A DNA stretch of 64,000 nucleotides from Gelidibacter maritimus (lineage in GTDB: Bacteria; Bacteroidota; Bacteroidia; Flavobacteriales; Flavobacteriaceae): NCBI RefSeq assembly GCF_014062315.1, contig NZ_JACGLT010000002.1, positions 372,001 to 436,000 of the forward strand, given 5' to 3'. Positions 34,716 through 44,071 of this stretch are shown here, piece after piece. Numbering within the stretch: position 1 is the stretch's first letter; every line of letters starts with the position of its first letter. The notes beneath the pieces are model-generated. The model had not been told where the DNA came from, ran no database searches, and was given only the letters and a program-made list of their open reading frames with translations. The translations under genes and the position numbers were made by a program.

Positions 34716-35663
34716 ATGCATATAGAAACTTACATAAGCGATTTACTCTACCGTTACGACTGCGTGACGATTCCGGAATTTGGTGCTTTTTTGACCAAGC
34801 GTATCTCGGCAAAGATTGATGAGAGTAACCATACCTTTTTTCCACCAAAAAAGGCCATATCATTTAATGAACAAATACAGCATAATGACGGTTTATTGGC
34901 GAGCTATATAGCTGATTCAGAAGGCATTCCTTATGAAGTTGCCGTTCAGAAAATAAGCAAAAAGGTGAAATCAATAAAAGCGTTCTTATCTGAAGGTGAA
35001 ACGCTTAGCTTTAGTAGTATTGGTGATTTGGTTTTAAATAACGATGGTAAAATTGTTTTTGAGCCTTCTCACAGTAGCAATTACCTCACTGAAGCATTCG
35101 GGCTTTCGGAATTTTCATCGTCTAGCGTCAAGCGTGAAGTTTATAGACAACAGGTGGAATCGCTTGAAGATGTCATTCCAATCTCCATCACTCCAGAAAG
35201 ACGAACAGAATCAAAGACCAAACCTTATCTTAAATATGCTGCGGTAGCACTTATTGCATTGACCATTGGAGGTTTTGCAGCGTCAAACTTTTATAATAAT
35301 CAGGTAGAAGTCCATAATCAAATGGCTCAAGAAGAAGCCAATGAGCAATTGGATGTTAAAGTTCAAGAAGCTACATTTGTTATTGAAAATCCATTACCTG
35401 CCGCAACCTTAAAAGTTGAGAAGCAACAAGGCAAATACCATATTATTGCGGGTGCTTTTAGAATTGAGGAAAACTCTGACAAAAAGGTTGAACAACTCCA
35501 AGAACTTGGGTTTAAAGCCAGAAAAATTGGCGTCAATAAATATGGCCTGCACGAAGTAGTCTATTCTAGTTACGAAAATAGCAACGAGGCTTTAGTAGCT
35601 TTACGCGATATTCGTCAGAACTACAATAAAGACGCTTGGTTGTTGGTAAGAGATCTAAAATAG
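34716..35663 (+). CDS. CCDC81-type HU-like domain protein with C-terminal SPOR domain
   Basis: A 315-residue, probably inner-membrane protein. It has two N-terminal prokaryotic CCDC81-like HU-fold domains (about 1-60 with VTIPEFGAFLTKR, and about 60-125 with SFSSIGDLVLNNDGK), one transmembrane helix (about 172-190) and a SPOR domain (about 238-313; YHIIAGAFRIEENS) that binds denuded peptidoglycan glycan at division sites. The HU-like part would be cytoplasmic and the SPOR part periplasmic. A division-related role is inferred from SPOR. Confidence 0.85.
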   Translation: MHIETYISDLLYRYDCVTIPEFGAFLTKRISAKIDESNHTFFPPKKAISFNEQIQHNDGLLASYIADSEGIPYEVAVQKISKKVKSIKAFLSEGETLSFSSIGDLVLNNDGKIVFEPSHSSNYLTEAFGLSEFSSSSVKREVYRQQVESLEDVIPISITPERRTESKTKPYLKYAAVALIALTIGGFAASNFYNNQVEVHNQMAQEEANEQLDVKVQEATFVIENPLPAATLKVEKQQGKYHIIAGAFRIEENSDKKVEQLQELGFKARKIGVNKYGLHEVVYSSYENSNEALVALRDIRQNYNKDAWLLVRDLK

Positions 35664-35760
35664 ATTTACGATATTTTATTGTTGATTTACGATTGTTGAT
35701 TTTCAACAAGCCCAATCTAAGATTTACGACTGTTGATTTATGAGTTACGATTTTTGATTG
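35664..35760. repeat. Degenerate 21-bp direct repeats after the HU/SPOR gene
   Basis: Units starting GATTTACGA or a close variant begin at 35664, 35685, 35722 and 35743, with steps of 21, 37 and 21 bp, followed by T-rich TTGTTGATTT-like stretches. No function recognised; the 294-nt region also carries the downstream promoter. Confidence 0.55.
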
Positions 35761-35898
35761 GGAGCTGTGGAAAGAAATTTTCTTAGTTTTGATCATCGAC
35801 TCCAAATTTTAAGTTTCGTGATAGGTAGGGAACGCAAATATCGTAACCAACCTCAACGATAAAGCTGTCCAAACTACGACATTATTATTCGTGCATTC

Positions 35899-35932
35899 TT
35901 GGTAAAAAAATCACAAATCCAACCTATCTTTG
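35899..35932 (+). promoter_or_regulatory. Promoter of the thioesterase gene
   Basis: TATCTTTG (35925-35932) matches TAnnTTTG, with TTG at 35899-35901, 23 nt upstream. The ATG is 25 nt downstream of the -7 box. Confidence 0.5.
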
Positions 35933-35957
35933 CACTTTCATTTCAAAAACACCATCA

Positions 35958-36467
35958 ATGCAACCTAAACATCCAAAGGATTCCGTGTGTATAATGACTG
36001 ATCTGGTCCTTCCAAGTGAGACCAATCCTCTAAACAACTTATTTGGTGGAGAATTGTTGGCACGTATGGATCGCGCTGCAAGTATTGCGGCAAGACGTCA
36101 TAGCCGACGTATTGTTGTGACGGCTTCTGTAAATCACGTGGCGTTCAATAGAGTAATTCCGTTAGGTAGTGTTGTTACTGTTGAAGCTAAGGTTTCAAGA
36201 GCATTTAAAACCTCTATGGAAGTGTATATTGATGTGTGGATTGAAGACCGCGAATCTGGCGTAAGATCTTTAGCCAACGAGGCCATTTACACCTTTGTTG
36301 CTGTGGATGAAACTGGGCGTCCGACCCCAATTGATACAATTGTTCCTGAAACCGACTTGGAAAAAGAACGGTTTGAAGCGGCGCTAAGGCGTAAACAACT
36401 GAGTTTGGTATTGGCCGGAAAAATGAAGCCAAATGAAGCTACAGAACTTAAGGCTTTGTTTCAGTAA
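35958..36467 (+). CDS. Acyl-CoA thioesterase, hotdog fold (YciA/BFIT type)
   Basis: A 169-residue cytoplasmic hotdog-fold hydrolase. The segment ETNPLNNLFGGELLARMDRAA contains the Asn/Gly helix and the catalytic Asp typical of YciA-like thioesterases, followed by SVNHVAFNRVIPLGSVV. The C-terminal 40 residues (VPETDLEKERFEAALRRKQL) are charged and helical, a common extension. It has its own promoter; its natural acyl-CoA substrate is unknown. Confidence 0.88.
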   Translation: MQPKHPKDSVCIMTDLVLPSETNPLNNLFGGELLARMDRAASIAARRHSRRIVVTASVNHVAFNRVIPLGSVVTVEAKVSRAFKTSMEVYIDVWIEDRESGVRSLANEAIYTFVAVDETGRPTPIDTIVPETDLEKERFEAALRRKQLSLVLAGKMKPNEATELKALFQ

Positions 36468-36578
36468 ATAAAAAGAGTGTAAAAAAATTCTTGGTAGAAA
36501 AGATCAACAACCCTGTTACATTTTTAAATGTCAAAGGTAACTTCCCGACAAAACGTTTAAAGCTTTATTATTGTCAGA

Positions 36579-37802
36579 TTACCGCACTATCCAAGACGAC
36601 GGATCCTGAAATTTGGAGTCTTTATAAATATGGAACCACAATAGGCACTCCCCACTGGACGGATCTGTAAACACCTCGCCAATATCTTGATTGGTGGTCA
36701 CCCTATCGCCTTTAACCACATATACTTTTGATAGGTTTTTATAGACCGTGATATAATTACCATGTTGGATCAAAACCCAAGGATTTCCTGTTTTGGTTCC
36801 CTGAACCGCTAAGACATCACCATTGAATACGGCTCTTACCTTCGCATTTTTGTCGGTTGCAATTCTAATTCCGCTACTATTGATACTAACTGTATTATCA
36901 ATTGACGAGCGTTGTTTACCATAGCGTACCTTGATGACTCCTGTACGCACTGGCCAAGGTAATTTACCTTTATTGGATTCAAATTTGGCTTCCAAAGCTT
37001 TGGCTTCTGGGGTCAAAGCAAAACCTCTTGATGTGGTTTCAGATTTTCCTGCTTTTTTATTGGATGCCGCAATGGCCTCTCTAATCAGTCTTTCAATTTC
37101 ACGGTCAATTCTATCAGCTTCCTGTTGTTTAGCCTTGATTTGCGAAGCGTAGGTACTCATGTTTTTTCTTACGGAGGTCATGAGTTTTTCGTGCTCCTTG
37201 ATATCGGCTTCCAGTCTTTGTCTGGCCAGTCGGTTTTCTTCTACTAATTTGTCTTTGTCCTTTTTCTGCTGGAGTAAGGTCGTATTTAATTCTTGCAGCT
37301 TTTCCGTTTTTCGCTTGATCTCATCGCCTTGCTCCTTTTGGTAGTCTGTATATTGCCGTATATATTGGAGTCGCTTGTAAGCCTGCTTAAAATTCTCTGA
37401 GGAGAGCAAAAACATGACGCGACTTTGTTCGGATTTACTTTTATAGGATTTTACTACCATGGCGGCATAATCTTCCTTCAAATATTTTAATTGATCGCGA
37501 AGACTGCTTATGTGCTTTTGATTGGCATTGATCTCACGTGTCAGTAGATTGGCTTGGTCGTTAGTGACCTTAATCAGGTTCTTGCGTACATTCACCTTGT
37601 AGTTCAAATCTTCAACCGTTGTAATAATAGATCTTTCTTCTTTTTTTTGAGACGCAATCAAATTATTGATTTGTTGAATTTCCTTTAGAATAATCTGGCG
37701 CTTTGCTTCCAATTCCTTCTGCTTTTTACTTTGTGCATTCATAGCGAACGTGCACAAACTAAAAAGTAAGATCAAACGGAGTATATTAGGATAGCTACGC
37801 AT
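36579..37802 (-). CDS. EnvC-like murein hydrolase activator with degenerate LytM (M23) domain
   Basis: A 407-residue periplasmic protein: signal peptide (to about 23, FAMNAQ), a long coiled coil (about 24-250) and a C-terminal LytM-fold domain (about 285-405). Zinc ligands of active M23 enzymes appear lost: the expected FGxH is VRYGKQ and the HxH motif is WFHIY in a shifted context, which fits an activator of amidases rather than a hydrolase. Its ATG overlaps the DUF4292 stop by one base (TAATG), so it is co-translated with that gene. Confidence 0.87.
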   Translation of the reverse strand: MRSYPNILRLILLFSLCTFAMNAQSKKQKELEAKRQIILKEIQQINNLIASQKKEERSIITTVEDLNYKVNVRKNLIKVTNDQANLLTREINANQKHISSLRDQLKYLKEDYAAMVVKSYKSKSEQSRVMFLLSSENFKQAYKRLQYIRQYTDYQKEQGDEIKRKTEKLQELNTTLLQQKKDKDKLVEENRLARQRLEADIKEHEKLMTSVRKNMSTYASQIKAKQQEADRIDREIERLIREAIAASNKKAGKSETTSRGFALTPEAKALEAKFESNKGKLPWPVRTGVIKVRYGKQRSSIDNTVSINSSGIRIATDKNAKVRAVFNGDVLAVQGTKTGNPWVLIQHGNYITVYKNLSKVYVVKGDRVTTNQDIGEVFTDPSSGECLLWFHIYKDSKFQDPSSWIVR

Positions 37803-38575
37803 TATTCAAGTTCAATTTCTTTAAATCCTGACGGAATGTTGAATGGGAAACGGACTTCGCCGTTTAGATTTATTGATTTAAAATCGAGATCGATGGTAAT
37901 TTCATCATTTTTTTCAACTGCAATAATACGAATGTTTTCAGGAAAGATCTGTTTGCTTACCTCTTGATATTTCTTATAATCTATCTGCAGCATTCGTTTC
38001 TCTAAAGGTTGATATAACTGTTGTGAGTCCAATTTAAAAAAACCAGGGTTGATCAGGAAAAACAATTCAAACAAAGCGCGTTGATCTTTGGGATGTAATA
38101 CGTATGATTCGTCGTTGGGAACCGTTACATAGGTGTCCGATTTCAAATCAAAGATAGGTTCTCCAAGGAAAATATTCTGAACCTTATCAAAGTCGATATC
38201 AGTGCCCAAAATTTGAGTCAAGAGAGAAAAATCGCCATCAAAATATTGGTTATTGAGTTTCTCATAAAACTTGACGCTATCTTGGGTAATCATCACACGT
38301 GCCATTCCCAAAGGCGCGCTCATCCAAATAGTCTTGTCTTTTTCTATCCTTAGGTTAACAGTAGCTCCATTACTTTGATTTCCCTCTGTATAATCAATAC
38401 GGACCTTAGCCTGTAATGTTTTAAACCGAACATCCTGCTTGGCATTCTCCCTGATAATTTGTTTTGCAGTCATGCTTTTATCAATTTCCGCATTGGAGGT
38501 TAAGGTTTTGGTTGATCTACACCCTACACTTAAACCTAATATAAGTAGTAATACGCTTAATTTGTAAATTCTCAT
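37802..38575 (-). CDS. DUF4292-family lipoprotein
   Basis: A 257-residue lipoprotein (lipobox LGLSVGC, Cys 19) with a LolA/LolB-like beta-rich pattern: KVRIDYTEG, KDKTIWMSAPLGMARVMIT, and a long strand-rich C-terminus. Such proteins are found in Bacteroidota beside TPR proteins. TAATG overlaps at both ends tie it to the TPR and EnvC-like genes. A role in outer-membrane or lipoprotein traffic is inference from fold similarity. Confidence 0.8.
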   Translation of the reverse strand: MRIYKLSVLLLILGLSVGCRSTKTLTSNAEIDKSMTAKQIIRENAKQDVRFKTLQAKVRIDYTEGNQSNGATVNLRIEKDKTIWMSAPLGMARVMITQDSVKFYEKLNNQYFDGDFSLLTQILGTDIDFDKVQNIFLGEPIFDLKSDTYVTVPNDESYVLHPKDQRALFELFFLINPGFFKLDSQQLYQPLEKRMLQIDYKKYQEVSKQIFPENIRIIAVEKNDEITIDLDFKSINLNGEVRFPFNIPSGFKEIELE

Positions 38576-39933
38576 TAATCTTGATTTGTTAAAGCGGCTG
38601 CCTTTTTTGCAAACGTTTGGGATTTGGAATTATTATTGTCGAGTTTGTAGGCTAGACTGAGTTGCGTGTAAAAATCGGCTTCCATTTTAGGATCATCAAT
38701 AATATAATCCAATCCAGTTTCTAAACTTTTAATGGCTTTTTTAGCGTGTTGCATTTTGTTATGAGCCACGCCATTGATCAAATATAATATAGGTTGCCCT
38801 GGGAACAACTCCAAAGCCTGTTCACTTTTAGCAATGGCCTTTTCTTCTTGGTTTAAATCAATTTGTAGTAACAATGCATCTTTTATGACTGAAAAATTAG
38901 TCGGTTCCAACTTTAAGGCATCTTCAAAATACATCAATGCCTTTGGTTTGTCGTCGAGTTTTAGATAGTATTGGGCCAGTTCTACCAAAGTCTGAAAACT
39001 CTTGTTTTCATCAATTAGTGCTGTCACATCAACAAGGTCCTTCTCATATTCTGGGTTCTTAGACACAAAATTTATAAAATCGTTCAGCACCTTAGTTTTG
39101 GCATCAGCATTAATTTCAGGAGCTGTCAAAACAACTTTCATGGATGCAATAGCTTTTTCAGTTTCATTCTTATCCAAATAAAACTTATACAAAGCCAAAT
39201 GTACAAGTTTCGATTGGGGATGCACTTCCAACAATTTCTGGGCCGTTTCATAGGCTTTTTCAGTTTCTCCCGTCTCACTAAAGCGATAAATAAGTGCTAA
39301 ATAATTGGTCTCGTTCTCTGGATTACTATCCAAACGTTCCTTTAAATTTTCAATTCTATCACCGTCCCGTCCAGTGAGGGTATAAATCTGGTCTCTCAAA
39401 TAGTCCCTATCAGCACTAATTCCAAACTCCTTGTCCAATTCATCCAACAGTTTTAAAGCATCTTTATAATCTTTATTTTTGATGTATAGTTCTGCCAAAT
39501 CCTGTCTGTAATCAGGGTGATATTTGACCAATTGTTTGACGGTTCTTATGGCTTTTTTAGTATCACCTTGTTGATTGTACACATCATAAAGCTCGTCTAA
39601 ATACCACTCATTGTCAGGTTCTTTAGAGACAGCCCTTTTTAAGGCATCCTCGGCAGCTCCGAAGTTTTTTAGTTTGTTGTAATTTTTGCCTAATTGATAA
39701 TAGACCACAGGTTTATCATCCAGTTTTTTACATTTCAAAAGGGCATCAATGGCACGCTCATAGTTTTCAATCCCTTGTTGTTTTAGGGCTTCAAAAAAAT
39801 GCTCTTGGAATTGGTCTTCAACATTCCCGAGATCATCAGTAGGCTTTTGGTTGAAATCAACTTGGCCATAGGTAGTCTTTGGAAGGATAAGCATTCCGAT
39901 AAGAAGTATTAATATGTGAAATTTTTTATTCAT
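38575..39933 (-). CDS. Secreted tetratricopeptide-repeat protein
   Basis: A 452-residue periplasmic protein with signal peptide (cleavage near TTYGQ, about 24) and about ten TPR-type helical hairpins spread over the rest, for example VVYYQLGKNYNKLKNFGAAE and ALMYFEDALKLEPTN. TPR arrays act as protein-binding scaffolds. Its stop overlaps the DUF4292 ATG (TAATG). The 141-nt gap upstream contains only an A/T-rich stretch and a palindrome half at 40060-40079. Confidence 0.85.
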   Translation of the reverse strand: MNKKFHILILLIGMLILPKTTYGQVDFNQKPTDDLGNVEDQFQEHFFEALKQQGIENYERAIDALLKCKKLDDKPVVYYQLGKNYNKLKNFGAAEDALKRAVSKEPDNEWYLDELYDVYNQQGDTKKAIRTVKQLVKYHPDYRQDLAELYIKNKDYKDALKLLDELDKEFGISADRDYLRDQIYTLTGRDGDRIENLKERLDSNPENETNYLALIYRFSETGETEKAYETAQKLLEVHPQSKLVHLALYKFYLDKNETEKAIASMKVVLTAPEINADAKTKVLNDFINFVSKNPEYEKDLVDVTALIDENKSFQTLVELAQYYLKLDDKPKALMYFEDALKLEPTNFSVIKDALLLQIDLNQEEKAIAKSEQALELFPGQPILYLINGVAHNKMQHAKKAIKSLETGLDYIIDDPKMEADFYTQLSLAYKLDNNNSKSQTFAKKAAALTNQD

Positions 39934-40059
39934 TTTTTTCTAAATCACGATAATTATCGGGCACACGAATGTTTGACTCTGATTGTTGATTTATTACGAG
40001 TTTGTAACTGAGTTTATGGATTTATTTACCAAATTAATTACATTGAACCTAAAGGTTTT

Positions 40060-40079
40060 CTGTTTGCGCAGGAATTAGG
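40060..40079. repeat. CCTGC-family half-palindrome at the nucleotidyltransferase stop
   Basis: CTGTTTGCGCAGGAATTAGG; the GCGCAGGAAT arm is intact and the other arm is degenerate. The stop codon of the nucleotidyltransferase lies inside it. Confidence 0.5.
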
Positions 40080-41094
40080 CCAAAACAGAATAATCCCCAA
40101 TACTAATCGTTTTAAAATGACCATCATAATGCACATGATTGCCAATCATCGCCTCCTCTAAATTAGCGTTTTTTATGACACTGTTTGTCTGTATCAAGCT
40201 ATTTTTTATGGTGGCATCCGTTACGGTACAATCATTTCCAATGGATACGTTAGGACCGATAGTTGCATTTTTTAAAATGACATTCTGTCCAATAAAACAA
40301 GGTTCAATAATCTTTGAGTTTTCTAAGGTTACTGATTCTGCAACCATCTGTTCTTCACCATCGGCTTGCAAAAAGCCCAACATTCTGGTGTTTGTTTCCA
40401 CGGTAACAGCTTTATTGCCACAATCCATCCATTCTTCCACTTCGCCAGTTTTAAAGACTTTGCCTTTCTTCATCATGCCTTTAATCCCATCATTGATTTG
40501 ATATTCACCGCCATGGATGATATTGTTGTCCAAAACAACTTGCAGCTCTTGTTTAAGAACGTTCACATCCTTAAAGTAGTATATCCCAATAACAGCTAAA
40601 TCGCTTACAAAATCCTTAGGTTTTTCTACAAGCTCTACAATTTCCTCTTTCTCATTCAATTTGACCACACCATAAGCTTCCGGTTCATCAACTTGCTTCA
40701 CCCAAATAACGGCATCAGCTTCCGGATCGAGGTTAAAATCGGCTCTAATCAAAGTATCGGCATAGGCAATAACTGCGGGGCCTGAAAGTGACTCTTTGGC
40801 GCACATAATCGCATGACCTGTGCCTAAGGGCTGATCTTGCCGGTAGATAGATGCTTTGGCGCCTAATTCTGCGGCCAATTCAGTTAAACTTTCAACCACA
40901 TCATCTCCAAAAAAGGCCGGATCACCAAGAACAAAGGCAATCTCTTCGATAGGTTGATTTAAAACTTTGGCAATATCTTTCACCAAACGATGGACAATAG
41001 GTTGACCCGCCACCGGTATTAATGGTTTCGGAACTGTTAATGTGTGTGGGCGCAAACGTGAACCACGTCCTGCCATTGGGACTATTATTTTCAT
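40075..41094 (-). CDS. Sugar-phosphate nucleotidyltransferase with left-handed beta-helix domain
   Basis: A 339-residue enzyme that makes an NDP-sugar from a sugar 1-phosphate. N-terminal nucleotidyltransferase domain: MAGRGSRLRPHT (GxGxRL motif), KPLIPVAGQP, then VEKP. The C-terminal part (about 250-335) contains hexapeptide-type repeats (IGPNVSIGNDCTV) forming a beta-helix as in GlmU-like enzymes. The envelope-operon context (flippase upstream) suggests cell-surface polysaccharide synthesis. The specific sugar is not determinable. Confidence 0.88.
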   Translation of the reverse strand: MKIIVPMAGRGSRLRPHTLTVPKPLIPVAGQPIVHRLVKDIAKVLNQPIEEIAFVLGDPAFFGDDVVESLTELAAELGAKASIYRQDQPLGTGHAIMCAKESLSGPAVIAYADTLIRADFNLDPEADAVIWVKQVDEPEAYGVVKLNEKEEIVELVEKPKDFVSDLAVIGIYYFKDVNVLKQELQVVLDNNIIHGGEYQINDGIKGMMKKGKVFKTGEVEEWMDCGNKAVTVETNTRMLGFLQADGEEQMVAESVTLENSKIIEPCFIGQNVILKNATIGPNVSIGNDCTVTDATIKNSLIQTNSVIKNANLEEAMIGNHVHYDGHFKTISIGDYSVLA

Positions 41095-41102
41095 ACGTAA
41101 CT

Positions 41103-41200
41103 ACCTGCAAAAACAGGTATCTGATTTTATACCTGCGCAGGCAGGTATCTATTTTGGTTAAACTTAATACCTGCGCTTGCCTGTCCGTAGACAGGAAGGA
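41103..41200. repeat. Cluster of three CCTGC-family palindromes before the nucleotidyltransferase
   Basis: TACCTG...CAGGTA (41103-41120), ATACCTGCGCAGGCAGGTAT (41130-41149) and CCTGTC-CGTA-GACAGG (41180-41195) follow one another within 100 bp. The first ends 8 nt before the ATG at 41094 on the minus strand. Confidence 0.8.
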
Positions 41201-41265
41201 GGAAATCTCTACATTTTTAATCTATTTATTAAAAGGAAATTTAGGAAGTATGATCTTATATCTAC

Positions 41266-41282
41266 AAGGTTTTAAAAACCTT
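41266..41282. repeat. Short AAGGTTTT/AAAACCTT palindrome
   Basis: AAGGTTTTAAAAACCTT, 8-bp arms around one base, 27 nt beyond the dut stop. It resembles the inner part of the CAGGTTT hairpin family. Confidence 0.4.
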
Positions 41283-41309
41283 ACAGGATTAAGAAGGCCA
41301 TTCTTTCCT

Positions 41310-41744
41310 TCATTTGGTTCCAGTACTCCCAAAACCACCTTCTCCTCTATCTGTTTCAGAAAGCGTTTCAACAGCCACCCATTCCGCACGTTCGTGTTTG
41401 GCAATGACCATTTGGGCAATCCGTTCGCCATTAACTATTTCAAAGTCCTCATTGGACAGATTGACTAAGATGACTCCTATTTCGCCTCTATAATCCGCAT
41501 CAATGGTGCCAGGTGCATTCAAAACGGTAATTCCTTTTTTGGCGGCAAGTCCGCTGCGCGGTCTTATCTGCGCTTCAACTCCAATGGGAAGTTCAATAAA
41601 TAAACCCGTGCCTACGATGCTTCTTTCTAAAGGTTTTAAAACTCTGGATTCTGATAAATTAGCACGCAGATCCATTCCTGCCGAGGCTATGGTTTCATAG
41701 TTGGGCAAAGCGTGATTGGATTTATTGATGATTTTTATTTCCAT
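41310..41744 (-). CDS. dut: dUTP diphosphatase
   Basis: Trimeric dUTPase, 144 residues, that hydrolyses dUTP to dUMP. All five motifs are present: AGMDLRA (22-28), PRSGLA (62-67), [14 protein letters not shown] (76-89, catalytic Asp), ERIAQMV (107-113) and the C-terminal [10 protein letters not shown] (133-142). It lies in an envelope-biogenesis operon, a common arrangement in Flavobacteriia. Confidence 0.96.
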   Translation of the reverse strand: MEIKIINKSNHALPNYETIASAGMDLRANLSESRVLKPLERSIVGTGLFIELPIGVEAQIRPRSGLAAKKGITVLNAPGTIDADYRGEIGVILVNLSNEDFEIVNGERIAQMVIAKHERAEWVAVETLSETDRGEGGFGSTGTK

Positions 41745-41855
41745 GTTTGATTTATATTATTTTTTCAATCCTTAAGTCTTTTACTTCATCCTTACGGACT
41801 GGTGTATCTTTATATTTTTAAATAGTTCTTAACATGTCGCTAAGTTTATAAAAAA

Positions 41856-43319
41856 CTATTTACTTTTTAAGAGTTGTGCAATTTGATTCTTTTCAAGTAT
41901 TGCTACTAAAAACAGGAATACAGTCAGAAGGCTGATTCCTACAAAATAGTTCTCTCGATATACATAAAACGAAATTACCGAAAATGCAGACGATACCAAG
42001 AGATAGAGTCCCATTTTTTTTAAATTATACGGGATTGGATAGTATTTTTGTCCGTAATAATAAGAGGCTGCCATCATACTGGCATAAGCGACCAAAGTGG
42101 CAATTGCCGAACCTCTATATTCCATAATCGGGATCAGCCAAAAGTTAAGTGCCAAGGTAATTACTGCTCCAAAAACAGATATATAGGCTCCAAACTTGGT
42201 CCTATCTGTCACTTTATACCATACTGAAAGATTGTGGTAAATACCCAAACAGAGATTGGCAATTAAAATTAAAGGTACAATCCACATGGCTTCCCAATAG
42301 TCTTCACTTCTTACAATATAAGGTTTTAAAACATCAGCGAAAACCACTATGGAGAGCAACATTACGGATCCAAAGGCAACAAAAAACTCCAGAATCTTTG
42401 CATAATTCTTTTGTGGATTTTCAGTTTTGGCGTGACTGAAAAAATACGGCTCTATCCCCAAACGATAAGCTGTGGCAAATAGGGTCATAAATACCGCCAA
42501 TTTGTAACATGCCGAATACATGCCTATTTTGGTTTCGGCAATATCTTCGGGCAATAGATAATCCAAGAGGATACGGTCAAAAGTTTCATTGACCGAAAAC
42601 GCAATCCCAGCAATTAATACTGGAAAAGCATATCGCATCATTTTTTTAAAGAGACCAGAATCAAATCGGTAATTAATCCGAAAGTAAAAACTGAACATCA
42701 ATACCAAAGTGACCGCGCTAGCTACTAAATTGGAAATGAAAATATAGTTGATCTCAAAGTTTGGAATATAAATCGATTCTAAAACCGCATTCTGATCTGC
42801 CCATTTTTTTAAATAAAGTAGGAAGAAAACATTGAGGCCCAAATTGATGGACACACTCACAATTCTTAAAACAGCAAAACGCATGGACTTCCCTTTGGCG
42901 CGTAACCAGGCAAATGGGATGATCACTAAAGCATCCAACATCAAAATCCAAATAACCAAAGAGATGTATTCTTCTTTGATATCTGTAATGACCGCAATAG
43001 ATGATTTAAAGAAAAAAGCCAACAGAAAAAAGCCCAATGAAGAAATTATCAGTGATATTGCTGAAGTCCCGACAACTTTGTCCTGATCTTCTTCTTTATT
43101 GAAATATCGAAAAAATGCCGTTTCCATACCGTAGGCAAGAATGACATTGAATATGACAAACCATGAAAAAATAATTGAAACTTTTCCGTATTCACCAACA
43201 GATGAAAGCACCCCTTTAGTAGTGTACAAAGGCACCAACAGAAAACTTAACATCCTCGGTAAAACTGTGGCTAAACCATAAATAAAGGTCTGCTTAAAAA
43301 GGTTTTTAAATCCGCTCAA
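41856..43319 (-). CDS. Oligosaccharide flippase (Wzx/MOP-type polysaccharide export)
   Basis: A 487-residue inner-membrane protein with 12-14 hydrophobic segments and family-typical sequence (ATVLPRMLSFLLVPLYT near the N-terminus). It should move lipid-linked oligosaccharides across the inner membrane. It is the first gene of the minus-strand operon ending in the EnvC-like gene. The substrate is unknown. Confidence 0.88.
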   Translation of the reverse strand: MSGFKNLFKQTFIYGLATVLPRMLSFLLVPLYTTKGVLSSVGEYGKVSIIFSWFVIFNVILAYGMETAFFRYFNKEEDQDKVVGTSAISLIISSLGFFLLAFFFKSSIAVITDIKEEYISLVIWILMLDALVIIPFAWLRAKGKSMRFAVLRIVSVSINLGLNVFFLLYLKKWADQNAVLESIYIPNFEINYIFISNLVASAVTLVLMFSFYFRINYRFDSGLFKKMMRYAFPVLIAGIAFSVNETFDRILLDYLLPEDIAETKIGMYSACYKLAVFMTLFATAYRLGIEPYFFSHAKTENPQKNYAKILEFFVAFGSVMLLSIVVFADVLKPYIVRSEDYWEAMWIVPLILIANLCLGIYHNLSVWYKVTDRTKFGAYISVFGAVITLALNFWLIPIMEYRGSAIATLVAYASMMAASYYYGQKYYPIPYNLKKMGLYLLVSSAFSVISFYVYRENYFVGISLLTVFLFLVAILEKNQIAQLLKSK

Positions 43320-43432
43320 CGTGGTTTTTTATTTGAGGTCAAAAGTAGCGATTCCCTAAGAGTTAAACAATTCTGACAAGAACTGTCCTTTGAAATTGTA
43401 CCACTTAAAATGCTGTAGAGTAAAGCTGATGA

Positions 43433-43924
43433 CTATGAATCGTGATCAGATATCCTTCTCTTGATGTTTTCTATCTTAAAATACCGAGTATCACCTTTAA
43501 ATTTGTAACTCACAATACATTCAGTATCTTCAAGTTTGAACGGTAATTTCTGAGGAACTCGTGGTGGCGTATTCGCCATTTCTTCCATAGGATTGCTACT
43601 TATGATGATGTCTTTATTTGCTGCTTTGAGATCATCAAACTCGCCAACATACAGAATCTTTGATCCCTGCGTTTTTCTATCCAATTTTACAATTTGGTCT
43701 CTAAAATACACCGAGTCCAAAAGGATGTCCTGCTTTTCTTGGGTATGTACTGGAATGTAAAGGTTGTAACCAGAATCTCCAGACGCATCCTCCGAAGCCT
43801 GAGATTCTACATAAACGTCTCCAATAATTGAAGGGGGATTTTTATCCATTTTTTTTGCGTCAGAACATTTAGATGCACTTAAAGACATCATGATAATGGT
43901 TGAGAAAAGATATAAGGTTTTCAT
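43433..43924 (-). CDS. Small secreted protein, probable lipoprotein, unknown family
   Basis: A 163-residue protein. The ATG at 43924 (MKTLYLFSTI) gives a signal peptide ending MSLSASKC with the Cys in a lipobox-like position; an in-frame start at 43966 lacks a sensible context. The rest is polar with strand-like stretches (YNLYIPVHT, CIVSYKFKGDTRYFKI). It stands alone between the flippase and the dihydrouridine-synthase gene. Confidence 0.6.
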   Translation of the reverse strand: MKTLYLFSTIIMMSLSASKCSDAKKMDKNPPSIIGDVYVESQASEDASGDSGYNLYIPVHTQEKQDILLDSVYFRDQIVKLDRKTQGSKILYVGEFDDLKAANKDIIISSNPMEEMANTPPRVPQKLPFKLEDTECIVSYKFKGDTRYFKIENIKRRISDHDS

Positions 43925-44071
43925 AATGTTGTTTTTGTTACCTAAAGATAACAAATAACATTCCACAACATAAAATTGACGCTATTTTATGAAAAACTTT
44001 AAGGATCTGAACTATAATTTAATTATCATTCCGTTTTAAAGTATATCCCAGACGCCACAACACCTGTGTAT

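Noticed and set aside
35664-35760. CRISPR-like repeats after the HU/SPOR gene
   Set aside because: Units are degenerate, unequally spaced (21, 37, 21 bp) and have no cas genes nearby.
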